This document shows positions 21,785-28,471 of a DNA stretch of 64,000 nucleotides, one piece after another. A program made the position numbers and the translations under genes. The stretch spans positions 59,708 to 123,707 of IMG/VR virus record IMGVR_UViG_3300021420_000018; one strand, written 5' to 3'. The DNA comes from a virus. The notes below the pieces were generated by a model. The model ran no database searches and had not been told where the DNA came from. It worked only from the letters and a program-made list of their open reading frames with translations. How positions within the stretch are numbered: the stretch's first letter is position 1; every line of letters starts with the position of its first letter.

Positions 21785-23371
21785 TCAGTTCACCTGGCCT
21801 TTCGGCGTGCTTCCGCCGCTGCCAGAGGGATCGATCTTGCGACGTCCCTTCACGGCAGCGACCACGCCGACGATCTCGACTTGCGGTTCAGGCTCGAGCC
21901 CTTCCGGCACGTGGTACAGGCCGGAGTAGCTCGCCGAAATGAACTTCTGATCGGCTTGACGGCGCAGATCATCCAGCTTGTCGCGGGAAGAAATGGACAC
22001 CGGCACAATGTACTTCGCCGCTTCCTCGATCGAAGTGCTCAGCACATGCGCGTTGTAACAGCAGTTGCGGATTTCGGCAGGCGTCCAGCCCGTATCGTCA
22101 GGGCGCTTGCCTTTCACATTCCACTTCGCTTCGTACAAGTTCCAGGCCGCTTCCTTCTCAGGCTTGGTCGGCAGATCGAAGAAGAAGGTGCCCGAGCGGA
22201 ACCGGCGCCGCATCTCCGGAGGCAGGCTGTCGAAACGATTGCACGTCGCGATGTAGTAGACCTGGCCCTGGCTGACGGCATGCACCACCTTGAGCGCGGT
22301 GCGGATGTTCTCGCCGGACTGCCCCACAAGCGAGCCCTTCATCCCGGCGAGATCGAAGAAGATCAGCGGCACTTGCCATTCGTTGGCAATCGCTTTCGCA
22401 AGCAGCGTCTTGCCAGAGCCGGCAACGCCCAGGAACGCGCTGCCTTCGGCTTCGGTCTCTTCCATGTCGGTCAGGAGTGCGCCAATCATTTCGGTTGTCG
22501 TGTCTCCTGTGCCTACGGCGCCGAAGTTGGCCATGTGCTTGTCGATCTCATCGATGAATACGACGGCACGGCGTCTGAGAGGACCCTGTCCGCGGCGCAG
22601 ATGGAATCCCTTGCAGTTTCCAAGGCCGATCACGCTGCTGAACGAATCCTTTCCGCGCCAGATGCTCAGGCCTGGCGTCTGTTCGATCTGTTGTCGTTTG
22701 CGTTCCCACAACGCTTCGATATCGAGACCAGCTTTGGTGATGCTCATCGCGCAGACTTGCTCTGCCGGAAACGCAGCGAGGCCGGAAAGCGCTTCGACCG
22801 CACGCTCCACGACTTCGGCCTTTGGCTTCTCTTCGGCTTTGATCAGATTCGCCGCAAGATAGGTTTCGCCCACTATGCCTGCCAGTTGCGCAGCATCGGG
22901 AAGCGGCTCGTCCAGCACCAAAACATCTTGCGCGAGTTCTGGCGGCAGAGTAATCGCTGGACCCACCATGACCAGCGTGCGGGTATCCTCTTTGAACTTG
23001 TCGCGCAAGTTCCAGACAGCTTGGACCACTCGGCTGTCGTGGAAATAGCGATTCAGGTTGGCCATGAAGACGACCGTGCCGGCTGGAATGGCGTTCTTCG
23101 GCGCGATCTTCTTGAGCATGTCGAGAGGATCTTCCAGACGGTTGGCATCTTCGCCGGATCCAGTGATGAGTGACTTCGCGACATTGCGGCCCCGCGGATC
23201 GTTGCAGCCAACAACGCCGTTGACGATATCCCACAGGATCATCGGCGACTCGCCATGCGTCCGGTCGTTCACGATGTTGGCGATGGTCGCTGCATAATCG
23301 GCGGTCCGTACAAAAATGAGCGGAGTCGAAACCTTGCGTGCTGCTTTGAATGTTTCAAGGAAAGTTGGCAT
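21785..23371 (-). CDS. AAA+ ATPase with Walker B before Walker A
   Basis: 528 residues. Residues 1-240 resemble the Ycf46-like N-terminal region (TVVFMANLNRYFHDSRVVQA, VLVLDEPLPDAAQLAGIV). The motor is permuted: Walker B AVVFIDEIDK at 269-278 comes first, then Walker A GVAGSGKT at 315-322, a pore-loop-like MKGSLVGQSGENIR at 344-357, sensor 1 YYIATCN at 372-378 and the arginine finger RRRF near 388-391. The usual AAA+ order is A then B. The C-terminal end has VKGRRKIDPSG, related to the shared tail. Start set by leader. Partner genes DUF1257 and DUF2997 lie downstream. Confidence 0.85.
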   Translation of the reverse strand: MPTFLETFKAARKVSTPLIFVRTADYAATIANIVNDRTHGESPMILWDIVNGVVGCNDPRGRNVAKSLITGSGEDANRLEDPLDMLKKIAPKNAIPAGTVVFMANLNRYFHDSRVVQAVWNLRDKFKEDTRTLVMVGPAITLPPELAQDVLVLDEPLPDAAQLAGIVGETYLAANLIKAEEKPKAEVVERAVEALSGLAAFPAEQVCAMSITKAGLDIEALWERKRQQIEQTPGLSIWRGKDSFSSVIGLGNCKGFHLRRGQGPLRRRAVVFIDEIDKHMANFGAVGTGDTTTEMIGALLTDMEETEAEGSAFLGVAGSGKTLLAKAIANEWQVPLIFFDLAGMKGSLVGQSGENIRTALKVVHAVSQGQVYYIATCNRFDSLPPEMRRRFRSGTFFFDLPTKPEKEAAWNLYEAKWNVKGKRPDDTGWTPAEIRNCCYNAHVLSTSIEEAAKYIVPVSISSRDKLDDLRRQADQKFISASYSGLYHVPEGLEPEPQVEIVGVVAAVKGRRKIDPSGSGGSTPKGQVN

Positions 23372-23374
23372 CTT

Positions 23375-23415
23375 GATTCTCCCTTTCGTTTTGCGATTTC
23401 TTTGCGGCGAATCGC
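23375..23415 (-). promoter_or_regulatory. Leader with RCCGNNAA hairpin (AAA+)
   Basis: Minus-strand stem GCGATTC/GAAATCGC with a one-base bulge and loop GCCGCAAA at 23393-23415, then AAAGGGAGAATC and the AAA+ ATG. Confidence 0.78.
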
Positions 23416-23420
23416 TGCCG

Positions 23421-23762
23421 TTATTTGGCCCTCTTATCCTGTAGCATAAAGCGCCGCATGTGAGCGTACATCCAGCGCCCGCCCGGGGTAAGGTCGCGGC
23501 GTAGCTTCTTGAGCTGTCTGACCAAGAGTGCCCGTCGAATCATGATGTAGATTTCCATCGGTGGAGTGATGATCGCGAACGGAGCACAAATCATCATTCC
23601 CGTTGCGTACAGTATGATCCGGATTTGTTTCAGGCTGAACAGACTCGGCATGTTGCCGTAAGGGATTTGCTTCCGCATCTCTTTCCGGTCTTGGCTCCAT
23701 ACCCACAGCAACCCGAGGAGCATCCACGCCAGAGTCATGATCGCGCCAGGATTCACATTCAT
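23421..23762 (-). CDS. Membrane protein, two predicted TM helices
   Basis: 113 residues from ATG 23762 after the leader. Hydrophobic segments IMTLAWMLLGLLWVW (about 8-22) and IILYATGMMICAPFAIITPP (about 49-68) would span the membrane; the ends are basic (QLKKLRRDLTPGGRW). No family recognised. Confidence 0.65.
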   Translation of the reverse strand: MNVNPGAIMTLAWMLLGLLWVWSQDRKEMRKQIPYGNMPSLFSLKQIRIILYATGMMICAPFAIITPPMEIYIMIRRALLVRQLKKLRRDLTPGGRWMYAHMRRFMLQDKRAK

Positions 23763-23766
23763 GGTC

Positions 23767-23796
23767 GATTCTCCCTTGCGCCGTTCGCGGTCGGCA
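23767..23796 (-). promoter_or_regulatory. Leader with RCCGNNAA hairpin
   Basis: Minus-strand 5-bp stem (one U-G pair) with loop ACCGCGAA at 23779-23796, then AAGGGAGAATC. Confidence 0.78.
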
Positions 23797-23797
23797 G

Positions 23798-24013
23798 CTA
23801 CCGGTGCAACCACTCTCCCAAGAGCGGTAAGTAGATGGCAACTGCGGCTACGATGGCAAGTAGCGCCAGCGCGTAGGCCACGATCGCCGCAACGTTGACA
23901 ACGCCTTTTAGGTTTATGGTAGTGAAGTGGCGGCCGCTTCCACTACACAGTGTACATTCGTCGGTGCCGCGGCCGTGGCAGGCGGGACACGGAATACTCT
24001 TATGCTGTCGCAT
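23798..24013 (-). CDS. DnaJ-type zinc-finger and membrane miniprotein
   Basis: 71 residues. CPACHGRGTDECTLCSGSG is a single pair of CxxCxGxG repeats of the DnaJ zinc domain. A transmembrane helix VVNVAAIVAYALALLAIVAA follows. Such short zinc-TM proteins have no known function; the zinc part would face the cytoplasm if N-in. Confidence 0.65.
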   Translation of the reverse strand: MRQHKSIPCPACHGRGTDECTLCSGSGRHFTTINLKGVVNVAAIVAYALALLAIVAAVAIYLPLLGEWLHR

Positions 24014-24326
24014 TTTTGGCCTCTTGGACTATCCAATCACGGATGGCTTTGATAGCGTCACTCGCCATCTCGATCGTGCTTGGCCAATGCCACTTGTATA
24101 CGCTTCCGATCACGTACGCCGTGTTGCCGCCGGCCGCCACGATCACGGTGTAGTCGGCGTGATGAGTTTCGATAACCTGCGCGGGATTGCCGTGACTGAA
24201 CACGGCAAAGTCTCCAGTTCTGCCATGCTCGATCATTTCCGCGAGCGTGTTAACGAACTCCACTGGGTTGCGGCGAATGTCGCCGATGGCATCGTTGCGA
24301 ATAATCACCGTGGTTTGGTTTCCCAT
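24000..24326 (-). CDS. Hypothetical protein
   Basis: 108 residues from ATG 24326 with AAAGGAG upstream. Alpha/beta: TTVIIRNDAIGDIRRNPVEF, ADYTVIVAAGGNTAYVIGSV. It overlaps the next gene by 14 nt and the TM gene upstream through TGATG. Not recognised. Confidence 0.65.
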   Translation of the reverse strand: MGNQTTVIIRNDAIGDIRRNPVEFVNTLAEMIEHGRTGDFAVFSHGNPAQVIETHHADYTVIVAAGGNTAYVIGSVYKWHWPSTIEMASDAIKAIRDWIVQEAKNATA

Positions 24327-24493
24327 CAGCTTTTCTCCTTTTTGCGAAAGACTTGCGGAAAGAACAACGTGAGCACCAGATGCAGGGCCGACAGGATCAG
24401 CCCTGCGGAAACGCACGCCGTGATTACGGCGAGCGCGAACTTAACCTTCGCGTCACTGTTAAAAACCCACGACCAAAACTGATATTCGGTCAT
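24326..24493 (-). CDS. Single-pass membrane miniprotein
   Basis: 55 residues: MTEYQFWSWVFNSDAKVK then a long hydrophobic stretch (FALAVITACVSAGLILSALH) and a basic end RKKEKS. Coupled to both neighbours by ATGA and TGATG overlaps. Confidence 0.65.
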   Translation of the reverse strand: MTEYQFWSWVFNSDAKVKFALAVITACVSAGLILSALHLVLTLFFPQVFRKKEKS

Positions 24494-24756
24494 AGCCCAC
24501 CCCAACGATACAGTTCGTCACGGCTTTGAAGGGCAGCCTTCTTCGCCTCAGTGCCAGCGCACCAGAGTTTGTGGCTTTGCCAACCGGCAATAAATGTCGC
24601 CACGCCGGTCAATCCATCGATCAGATGGTGAACGACGCCAGCGAGCGATTGATTAAGCAACGCATCAGACACGCCCTCGATCGCGCCACAAAGAGCCATG
24701 AAGAACAGAAATCCAAACAAGATTCCGTACGTCCCATTACGTCTTGTATGGCTCAT
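24490..24756 (-). CDS. Membrane protein
   Basis: 88 residues from ATG 24756 (ATGA overlap). One clear TM segment GILFGFLFFMALCGAIEG at about 12-29 and a weaker one near LIDGLTGVATFIAGW. Third consecutive small membrane or membrane-zinc protein. Function unknown. Confidence 0.6.
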   Translation of the reverse strand: MSHTRRNGTYGILFGFLFFMALCGAIEGVSDALLNQSLAGVVHHLIDGLTGVATFIAGWQSHKLWCAGTEAKKAALQSRDELYRWGGL

Positions 24757-25694
24757 CGCGCACCTTCCCTTTCTGGCTTTGGCAAGCATCCATCGCAGAA
24801 CACGCCGCGTGAAACTGGCCGGTTGCACCGGACTGCGCGGCGCTGCTCGATGGTATGCGTGGGAGTTTTCATCGCCACGCACAGGGTTTGGCTGTAGGCC
24901 ACTTCATGCTCAACCAATCGCTGCGGCAGTGGTGGGATGTTAAACGCGATGTTTGGCACTCCACTCCCTGCTACCAGTGTTTTGCCGGTGCCAGATTGTG
25001 TCAGCATCGGCTTTTCCAACATGCGGTCGAGTGAGCGGCGGCGACGGCGCATGAATCGCCGGAACGATACCCGCGCTGGCTGATAGGCTCGGCTCTTTTG
25101 GACGAGACCCAACTTGCGGCGCAGCTTGATCCAAAACTCCGCGTTCAGCGGCTTGGTATTAAGCCAACGCAGCAAGTCTGGAAATAGATGCTTCTGAAGT
25201 ATCAGTTCCAGGCGTGCCCGGGCCTCGTTCTTGTTCCGCTTGCACGCGACGCAAACGCGGTAATACGGTTTGTCGTGGACGCACGTGAAAATGCTCGCAC
25301 GTCGCCGGTTCCGCTTCTTTTCCGCTTTGCGCCACGCCGCTGATTTGTGAATCCGCGGCTCATCCGACTGCTTCTTGGGAACGAAGAGAGAATGGCGCAT
25401 GTGGAACTTCCGCAGTTCGGACCACGCCACCATCAGCATGACGTTGGTGCGATTCTTCGGGACGCCGAACCGACGACGCCACTGTTCGATTTGAATCGGG
25501 TGTAAGTCTTTGACGCGCCACTGGTGCCACGGCAACTTGGTTCCGGCTAACTGGTGCGCGAGGCGCTTGCCGGCGTGCTTGGCTAACCGCGTGCTGTCTT
25601 TGCTCGCGGTCGATAGACTGCTGCGAAACTCCGATGGCGTCGCCGCGATCTCTCGCTTCGACCAACGACGACTACGCTTCACGTGGCGCGTCAT
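24753..25694 (-). CDS. Hypothetical basic zinc-binding protein
   Basis: 313 residues, strongly basic (RFMRRRRRSLDRML, WRKAEKKRNRRR). Two Cys groups could bind zinc: CVHDKPYYRVCVACKRN near 140 and RCNRPVSRGVFCDGC near the end. No enzyme motif seen. Positive charge suggests nucleic acid binding. Overlaps of 4 nt on both sides. Confidence 0.6.
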   Translation of the reverse strand: MTRHVKRSRRWSKREIAATPSEFRSSLSTASKDSTRLAKHAGKRLAHQLAGTKLPWHQWRVKDLHPIQIEQWRRRFGVPKNRTNVMLMVAWSELRKFHMRHSLFVPKKQSDEPRIHKSAAWRKAEKKRNRRRASIFTCVHDKPYYRVCVACKRNKNEARARLELILQKHLFPDLLRWLNTKPLNAEFWIKLRRKLGLVQKSRAYQPARVSFRRFMRRRRRSLDRMLEKPMLTQSGTGKTLVAGSGVPNIAFNIPPLPQRLVEHEVAYSQTLCVAMKTPTHTIEQRRAVRCNRPVSRGVFCDGCLPKPEREGAR

Positions 25695-25984
25695 GCTGCC
25701 ACCTGTTTTTTCCTTCGGACCGGGATGCCTACCGCTTCCGGCGCGAACTTTTTAATGTGTCGGCAAGGATTCCGCATCCGGATGATCTCGCCGTTCTTCT
25801 GCTTCACGTTTCGCGGGACGATCCACCCCAAACAGGAGCAGGCCCACTTGCCATTCTTGCAAGTGACGGTGTAATGACGGCGCGCGTCGCTCGACGAAGT
25901 GACTTCGATTCTCCGAACACCGGCGCGCTTGGAGGACCGAATCACGCGGATTGGCTTCGGCTCTTGCCAGTAGTGTCGGCTCAT
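25691..25984 (-). CDS. SWIM zinc-finger protein (fourth copy)
   Basis: 97 residues from ATG 25984 (ATGA overlap). HYTVTCKNGKWACSCLGWIV then RNPCRHIKKFAPEA gives the CxC...CxH SWIM site. It ends PVRRKKQVAA, basic but without the PxRxIxL tail of the other three. Cluster position separates it from them by about 4 kb. Confidence 0.75.
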   Translation of the reverse strand: MSRHYWQEPKPIRVIRSSKRAGVRRIEVTSSSDARRHYTVTCKNGKWACSCLGWIVPRNVKQKNGEIIRMRNPCRHIKKFAPEAVGIPVRRKKQVAA

Positions 25985-26277
25985 GCTGCCACCTCTGCGC
26001 GCCACTTCTTGAAGACCAGCTTCGCGTGGTAGGACTTGTGGCAGGATTGGTGCGCTACGCGGCGGTTAGCTTTCCGATTGTCGTCGTGGTTACCGTTCTT
26101 GTGATGGATGGTGATATCCATGTCGAAGATCGGCGCTCTGGCGTTTCCGAACTTCGGTTCGATATCCGTAGGAAGAAATCCCTTGTTGCAGAAGAAGCAC
26201 TTTTCGCCTTCAAGAAAATGCCAGAGCAACTCGCGGCCCTTGTTCAGCTCCATCTCAGTTCGTCTCGACATTGCCAT
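25981..26277 (-). CDS. HNH endonuclease-like protein
   Basis: 98 residues. CFFCNKGF, then MDITIHHKNGNHDDNRKANR and VAHQSCHKSYH, make a compact HNH with zinc. It is the first gene after the promoter at 26344. A second Met (MSRRTEM) two codons in is an equally good start. Likely a small homing-type or repair nuclease. Confidence 0.75.
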   Translation of the reverse strand: MAMSRRTEMELNKGRELLWHFLEGEKCFFCNKGFLPTDIEPKFGNARAPIFDMDITIHHKNGNHDDNRKANRRVAHQSCHKSYHAKLVFKKWRAEVAA

Positions 26278-26343
26278 TCTGTTTCCCCTTTCTCTCTAAC
26301 TGCGCTTGCTAGCATTTGGGTCGTTCTTATACTAGCGTTCAGC

Positions 26344-26372
26344 ATTATAGCTTAGTCGGCACGATAGGTCAA
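26344..26372 (-). promoter_or_regulatory. Sigma-70 promoter of the early block
   Basis: Minus strand TTGACC (26372-26367), 17-nt spacer starting TATCGTG and ending TAAGC, TATAAT (26349-26344). It lies in a 177-nt gene-free gap between the ParB-like gene and the early block, with about 60 nt of leader to the first start codon. Confidence 0.8.
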
Positions 26373-26454
26373 GCACGAATAACCGTTTACTGTGTCGGGC
26401 AAGGTGGGGCTAGTGGCGAGAAAGGTACGGCTATTGACTAGGCGAAAAGGCCTG

Positions 26455-27096
26455 CTATCGCTGCTGGACTTCTGGCTCATCCTCAGCGTTGCGCGACTGT
26501 TGGACCGAGATCTCCGCTTCCGCTTCGATCTTGGCTAAGGGAGCCTGGATTACGTCGAACCGATTGAAGGGAACGCCGAGCAGGATCCAAATCATTTTCG
26601 GCGGCGGCTGGAGATCGATCTTGTCGATTCGTTTGCGGCCTTTGCCTTCGTTCAAAAGATTGTCCAACTCAATCGGCTCGAATAGATCGTTCAGCTCTAC
26701 ATCCGTAGTGGCCAGCACTTCCTTGTCCCAGGCGAGATCGACTTCCTGCGTCCTGTTCTCGAACAGGGCGAGCTCACGCGCCTTCTTATCCTCGCCCTCA
26801 AGCTTCAGGTCTTTGCGGCGAACGGCAACGAGCGTATCGCCATCGGAGTCAACAACCATGACGCGTTTGTAGCCCAACGACTTCGCCTGCTCAAGGGTGG
26901 CGTTACCGCTGATCACGCGGTTATCGGCATCGAGCAAAATCGAACGGCCGGCACCAAACTTCTTGAGCGAAGTCTTGAGCATCTTCTTACCGCGGGGCGT
27001 GTGTTTGTTGGGATTGTTCCGGTCCGGCTTCAAGTCTTCGATTGGTTCGAGTGCGATCTCGGCCATCTCATCAGAACTTCCGTTTTTTGCTGCCAT
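26455..27096 (-). CDS. ParB-like nuclease-domain protein
   Basis: 213 residues from ATG 27096, chosen because CGGAG stands 8 nt upstream; an ATG three codons earlier is too close. EPIEDLKPDRNNPNKHTPRG and VISGNATLEQAKSLGYKRVM match the ParB/Srx fold seen in phage proteins near methylase or terminase genes. RELALFENRTQEVDLAWDKE follows. The C-terminal acidic tail is not recognised. Different subfamily from the ParB at 2503. Confidence 0.75.
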   Translation of the reverse strand: MAAKNGSSDEMAEIALEPIEDLKPDRNNPNKHTPRGKKMLKTSLKKFGAGRSILLDADNRVISGNATLEQAKSLGYKRVMVVDSDGDTLVAVRRKDLKLEGEDKKARELALFENRTQEVDLAWDKEVLATTDVELNDLFEPIELDNLLNEGKGRKRIDKIDLQPPPKMIWILLGVPFNRFDVIQAPLAKIEAEAEISVQQSRNAEDEPEVQQR

Positions 27097-27292
27097 TTCT
27101 GACATCTCCGTTCTTCGATCGCTCGACTTCCGACAAAAGATAAGTGCGCCGCAGGCGCCGAATGGTGCATACGGAAACGCTGAATCGTGTGGCAACTGCT
27201 TCGGCGGTGACATCCGCCACGAATAAAAGATGGAGTATTTGTGCGCGCTGCGCCTCGGAGAAATGCGGCTTGGGACCAGACAAACCGGCCAT
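27071..27292 (-). CDS. Small HTH protein
   Basis: 73 residues with a transposase-type HTH: FSEAQRAQILHLLFVADVTA, then AVATRFSVSVCTIRRLRRTY. The end is basic (NGSKKRKF). It overlaps the ParB-like gene by 26 nt. Too short for a transposase; a small regulator is likely. Confidence 0.6.
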   Translation of the reverse strand: MAGLSGPKPHFSEAQRAQILHLLFVADVTAEAVATRFSVSVCTIRRLRRTYLLSEVERSKNGDVRNGSKKRKF

Positions 27293-27331
27293 GTCTCTGG
27301 AGTGTACTGGTTAACCATTGGCTGAGTCAAA

Positions 27332-27958
27332 CTAGTCCAAAGAAATGGCTCGCCGGGGCCTCGCGAAAATGGGCTCTTTTCGCTGGGTTCCAATGGTCTG
27401 ATAGCCGCTCTCTTCAATGGTCTTGCACGCCTGGCACAGAGGACGCTGATAGGCTGAATCAAAAAGCTGGCCGCAGTTCGTGCACCGCAGCTTGAATGTC
27501 TGTGTCGGCTCAACCTGGACGCCATCGGTATTGAATCCGCGGTGTCGTAGCTCGGCGCCTACGCTCTCAAACAGCCAGTTGAACTGAGTCCTATCAATAG
27601 GGCAGTTTGAGAAAAACCATAGCAGGTAATCATTGGGTAGCACGGAGACTTGTGCGCCGCGGAACTTACCGAGTGGCATGATCGCTCTGCCGTGTCTGCT
27701 CATGGCGTCTTGTGCGGCGGCGTGCAGGACGCGGCCGATTCGTTCCCGTTCGAATCCGGTGAGGATTTTAGCATCGCGAATACCGTGCCGTTTACGTAAG
27801 TGGTGTTTCAATCCGCAGGAGGCCCATCCGACACTCGTATACCAGCGCAGGATTCTGGCCGGCTCGCATCTGAAACACCTGGCGTAATCTCTTTCTTCGT
27901 TCCGTGAAAGATGGAAGCTGCCGAATAGCTCGCCATCATAGCCGGTGTTATTTGGCAT
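27332..27958 (-). CDS. DUF3820-like zinc protein, tail RPRRAISLD
   Basis: 208 residues. An N-terminal CxxC plus His element (CFRCEPARILRW, LKHHLRKRHG) looks like a BED or C2H2 finger. IMPLGKFRGAQVSVLPNDYL then LWFFSNCP matches the DUF3820 core at about 93-120. A C-terminal zinc ribbon (CTNCGQLF, CQACKTIE) precedes the shared tail ARPRRAISLD. The combination suggests DNA or RNA binding. Confidence 0.7.
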   Translation of the reverse strand: MPNNTGYDGELFGSFHLSRNEERDYARCFRCEPARILRWYTSVGWASCGLKHHLRKRHGIRDAKILTGFERERIGRVLHAAAQDAMSRHGRAIMPLGKFRGAQVSVLPNDYLLWFFSNCPIDRTQFNWLFESVGAELRHRGFNTDGVQVEPTQTFKLRCTNCGQLFDSAYQRPLCQACKTIEESGYQTIGTQRKEPIFARPRRAISLD

Positions 27959-28241
27959 TGCCCTTCATCACCGCGGCCAGGTGTCGCAGCATAGGATCGG
28001 ACTGCGACTCGAGCCATGCGATGTACTGCGCTCGCTGCTGGTCGTGCAGCTCCGCATGCCGGCAGTGATTCGGGAAGAAAAAGCCGAGAGCTCCGGCAAG
28101 GATCTTGCCCCACAGCTTGCCGGCATGGGCGGCTCGACCGGATCGTGCGCTGATCGTTTCGCCGAGATTGCCGGCGAAGATCACGTTCACGAACTCGTCA
28201 AAGCCGATGGCCAGATTAAGCAGATACGTTTGTATTTTCAT
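27948..28241 (-). CDS. Conserved phage protein of unknown function
   Basis: 97 residues from ATG 28241 (ATGA overlap). LNLAIGFDEFVNVIFAGNLG, ETISARSGRAAHAGK, and FFPNHCRHAEL are the pattern of a family widespread in phage genomes, typically with a D/ETLSARAWR core. Function not established. Confidence 0.75.
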   Translation of the reverse strand: MKIQTYLLNLAIGFDEFVNVIFAGNLGETISARSGRAAHAGKLWGKILAGALGFFFPNHCRHAELHDQQRAQYIAWLESQSDPMLRHLAAVMKGNAK

Positions 28242-28471
28242 GATCCACTCAACATCGCCGCAGCTTCTTCCTTCGTCGTCTCTTTGAAGACGTGCATGCC
28301 ACTCGGCAGTTGATCTACCCAATAGAAGTAAAACGTCGCGCCGCTTTGATCGTCATGGTATCGGCAAACGCGTGGCAGATAGGGAAAGGCCGTCTCATAC
28401 CAGAGATCTGAACCATTAGCGAACCGGAGCAGGATTTTGATCACGAGCCACCTGGGCTGCGATCCAAGCAT
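28238..28471 (-). CDS. Hypothetical small protein
   Basis: 77 residues as read from 28471, overlapping the epimerase gene by 56 nt; a GTG at 28444 (VIKILLRFANGSDLWYETAF) with AGGTGG nearby would shorten the overlap. Strand-rich with aromatic segments (ATFYFYWVDQLPSGMHVF). Not recognised. Confidence 0.55.
   Translation of the reverse strand: MLGSQPRWLVIKILLRFANGSDLWYETAFPYLPRVCRYHDDQSGATFYFYWVDQLPSGMHVFKETTKEEAAAMLSGS

Noticed and set aside
21761-23173. 470-codon plus-strand open frame opposite the AAA+ gene
   Set aside because: It is the antisense shadow of a gene with clear AAA+ motifs; GC-rich codons give long antisense frames. It has no ribosome site and no domain.
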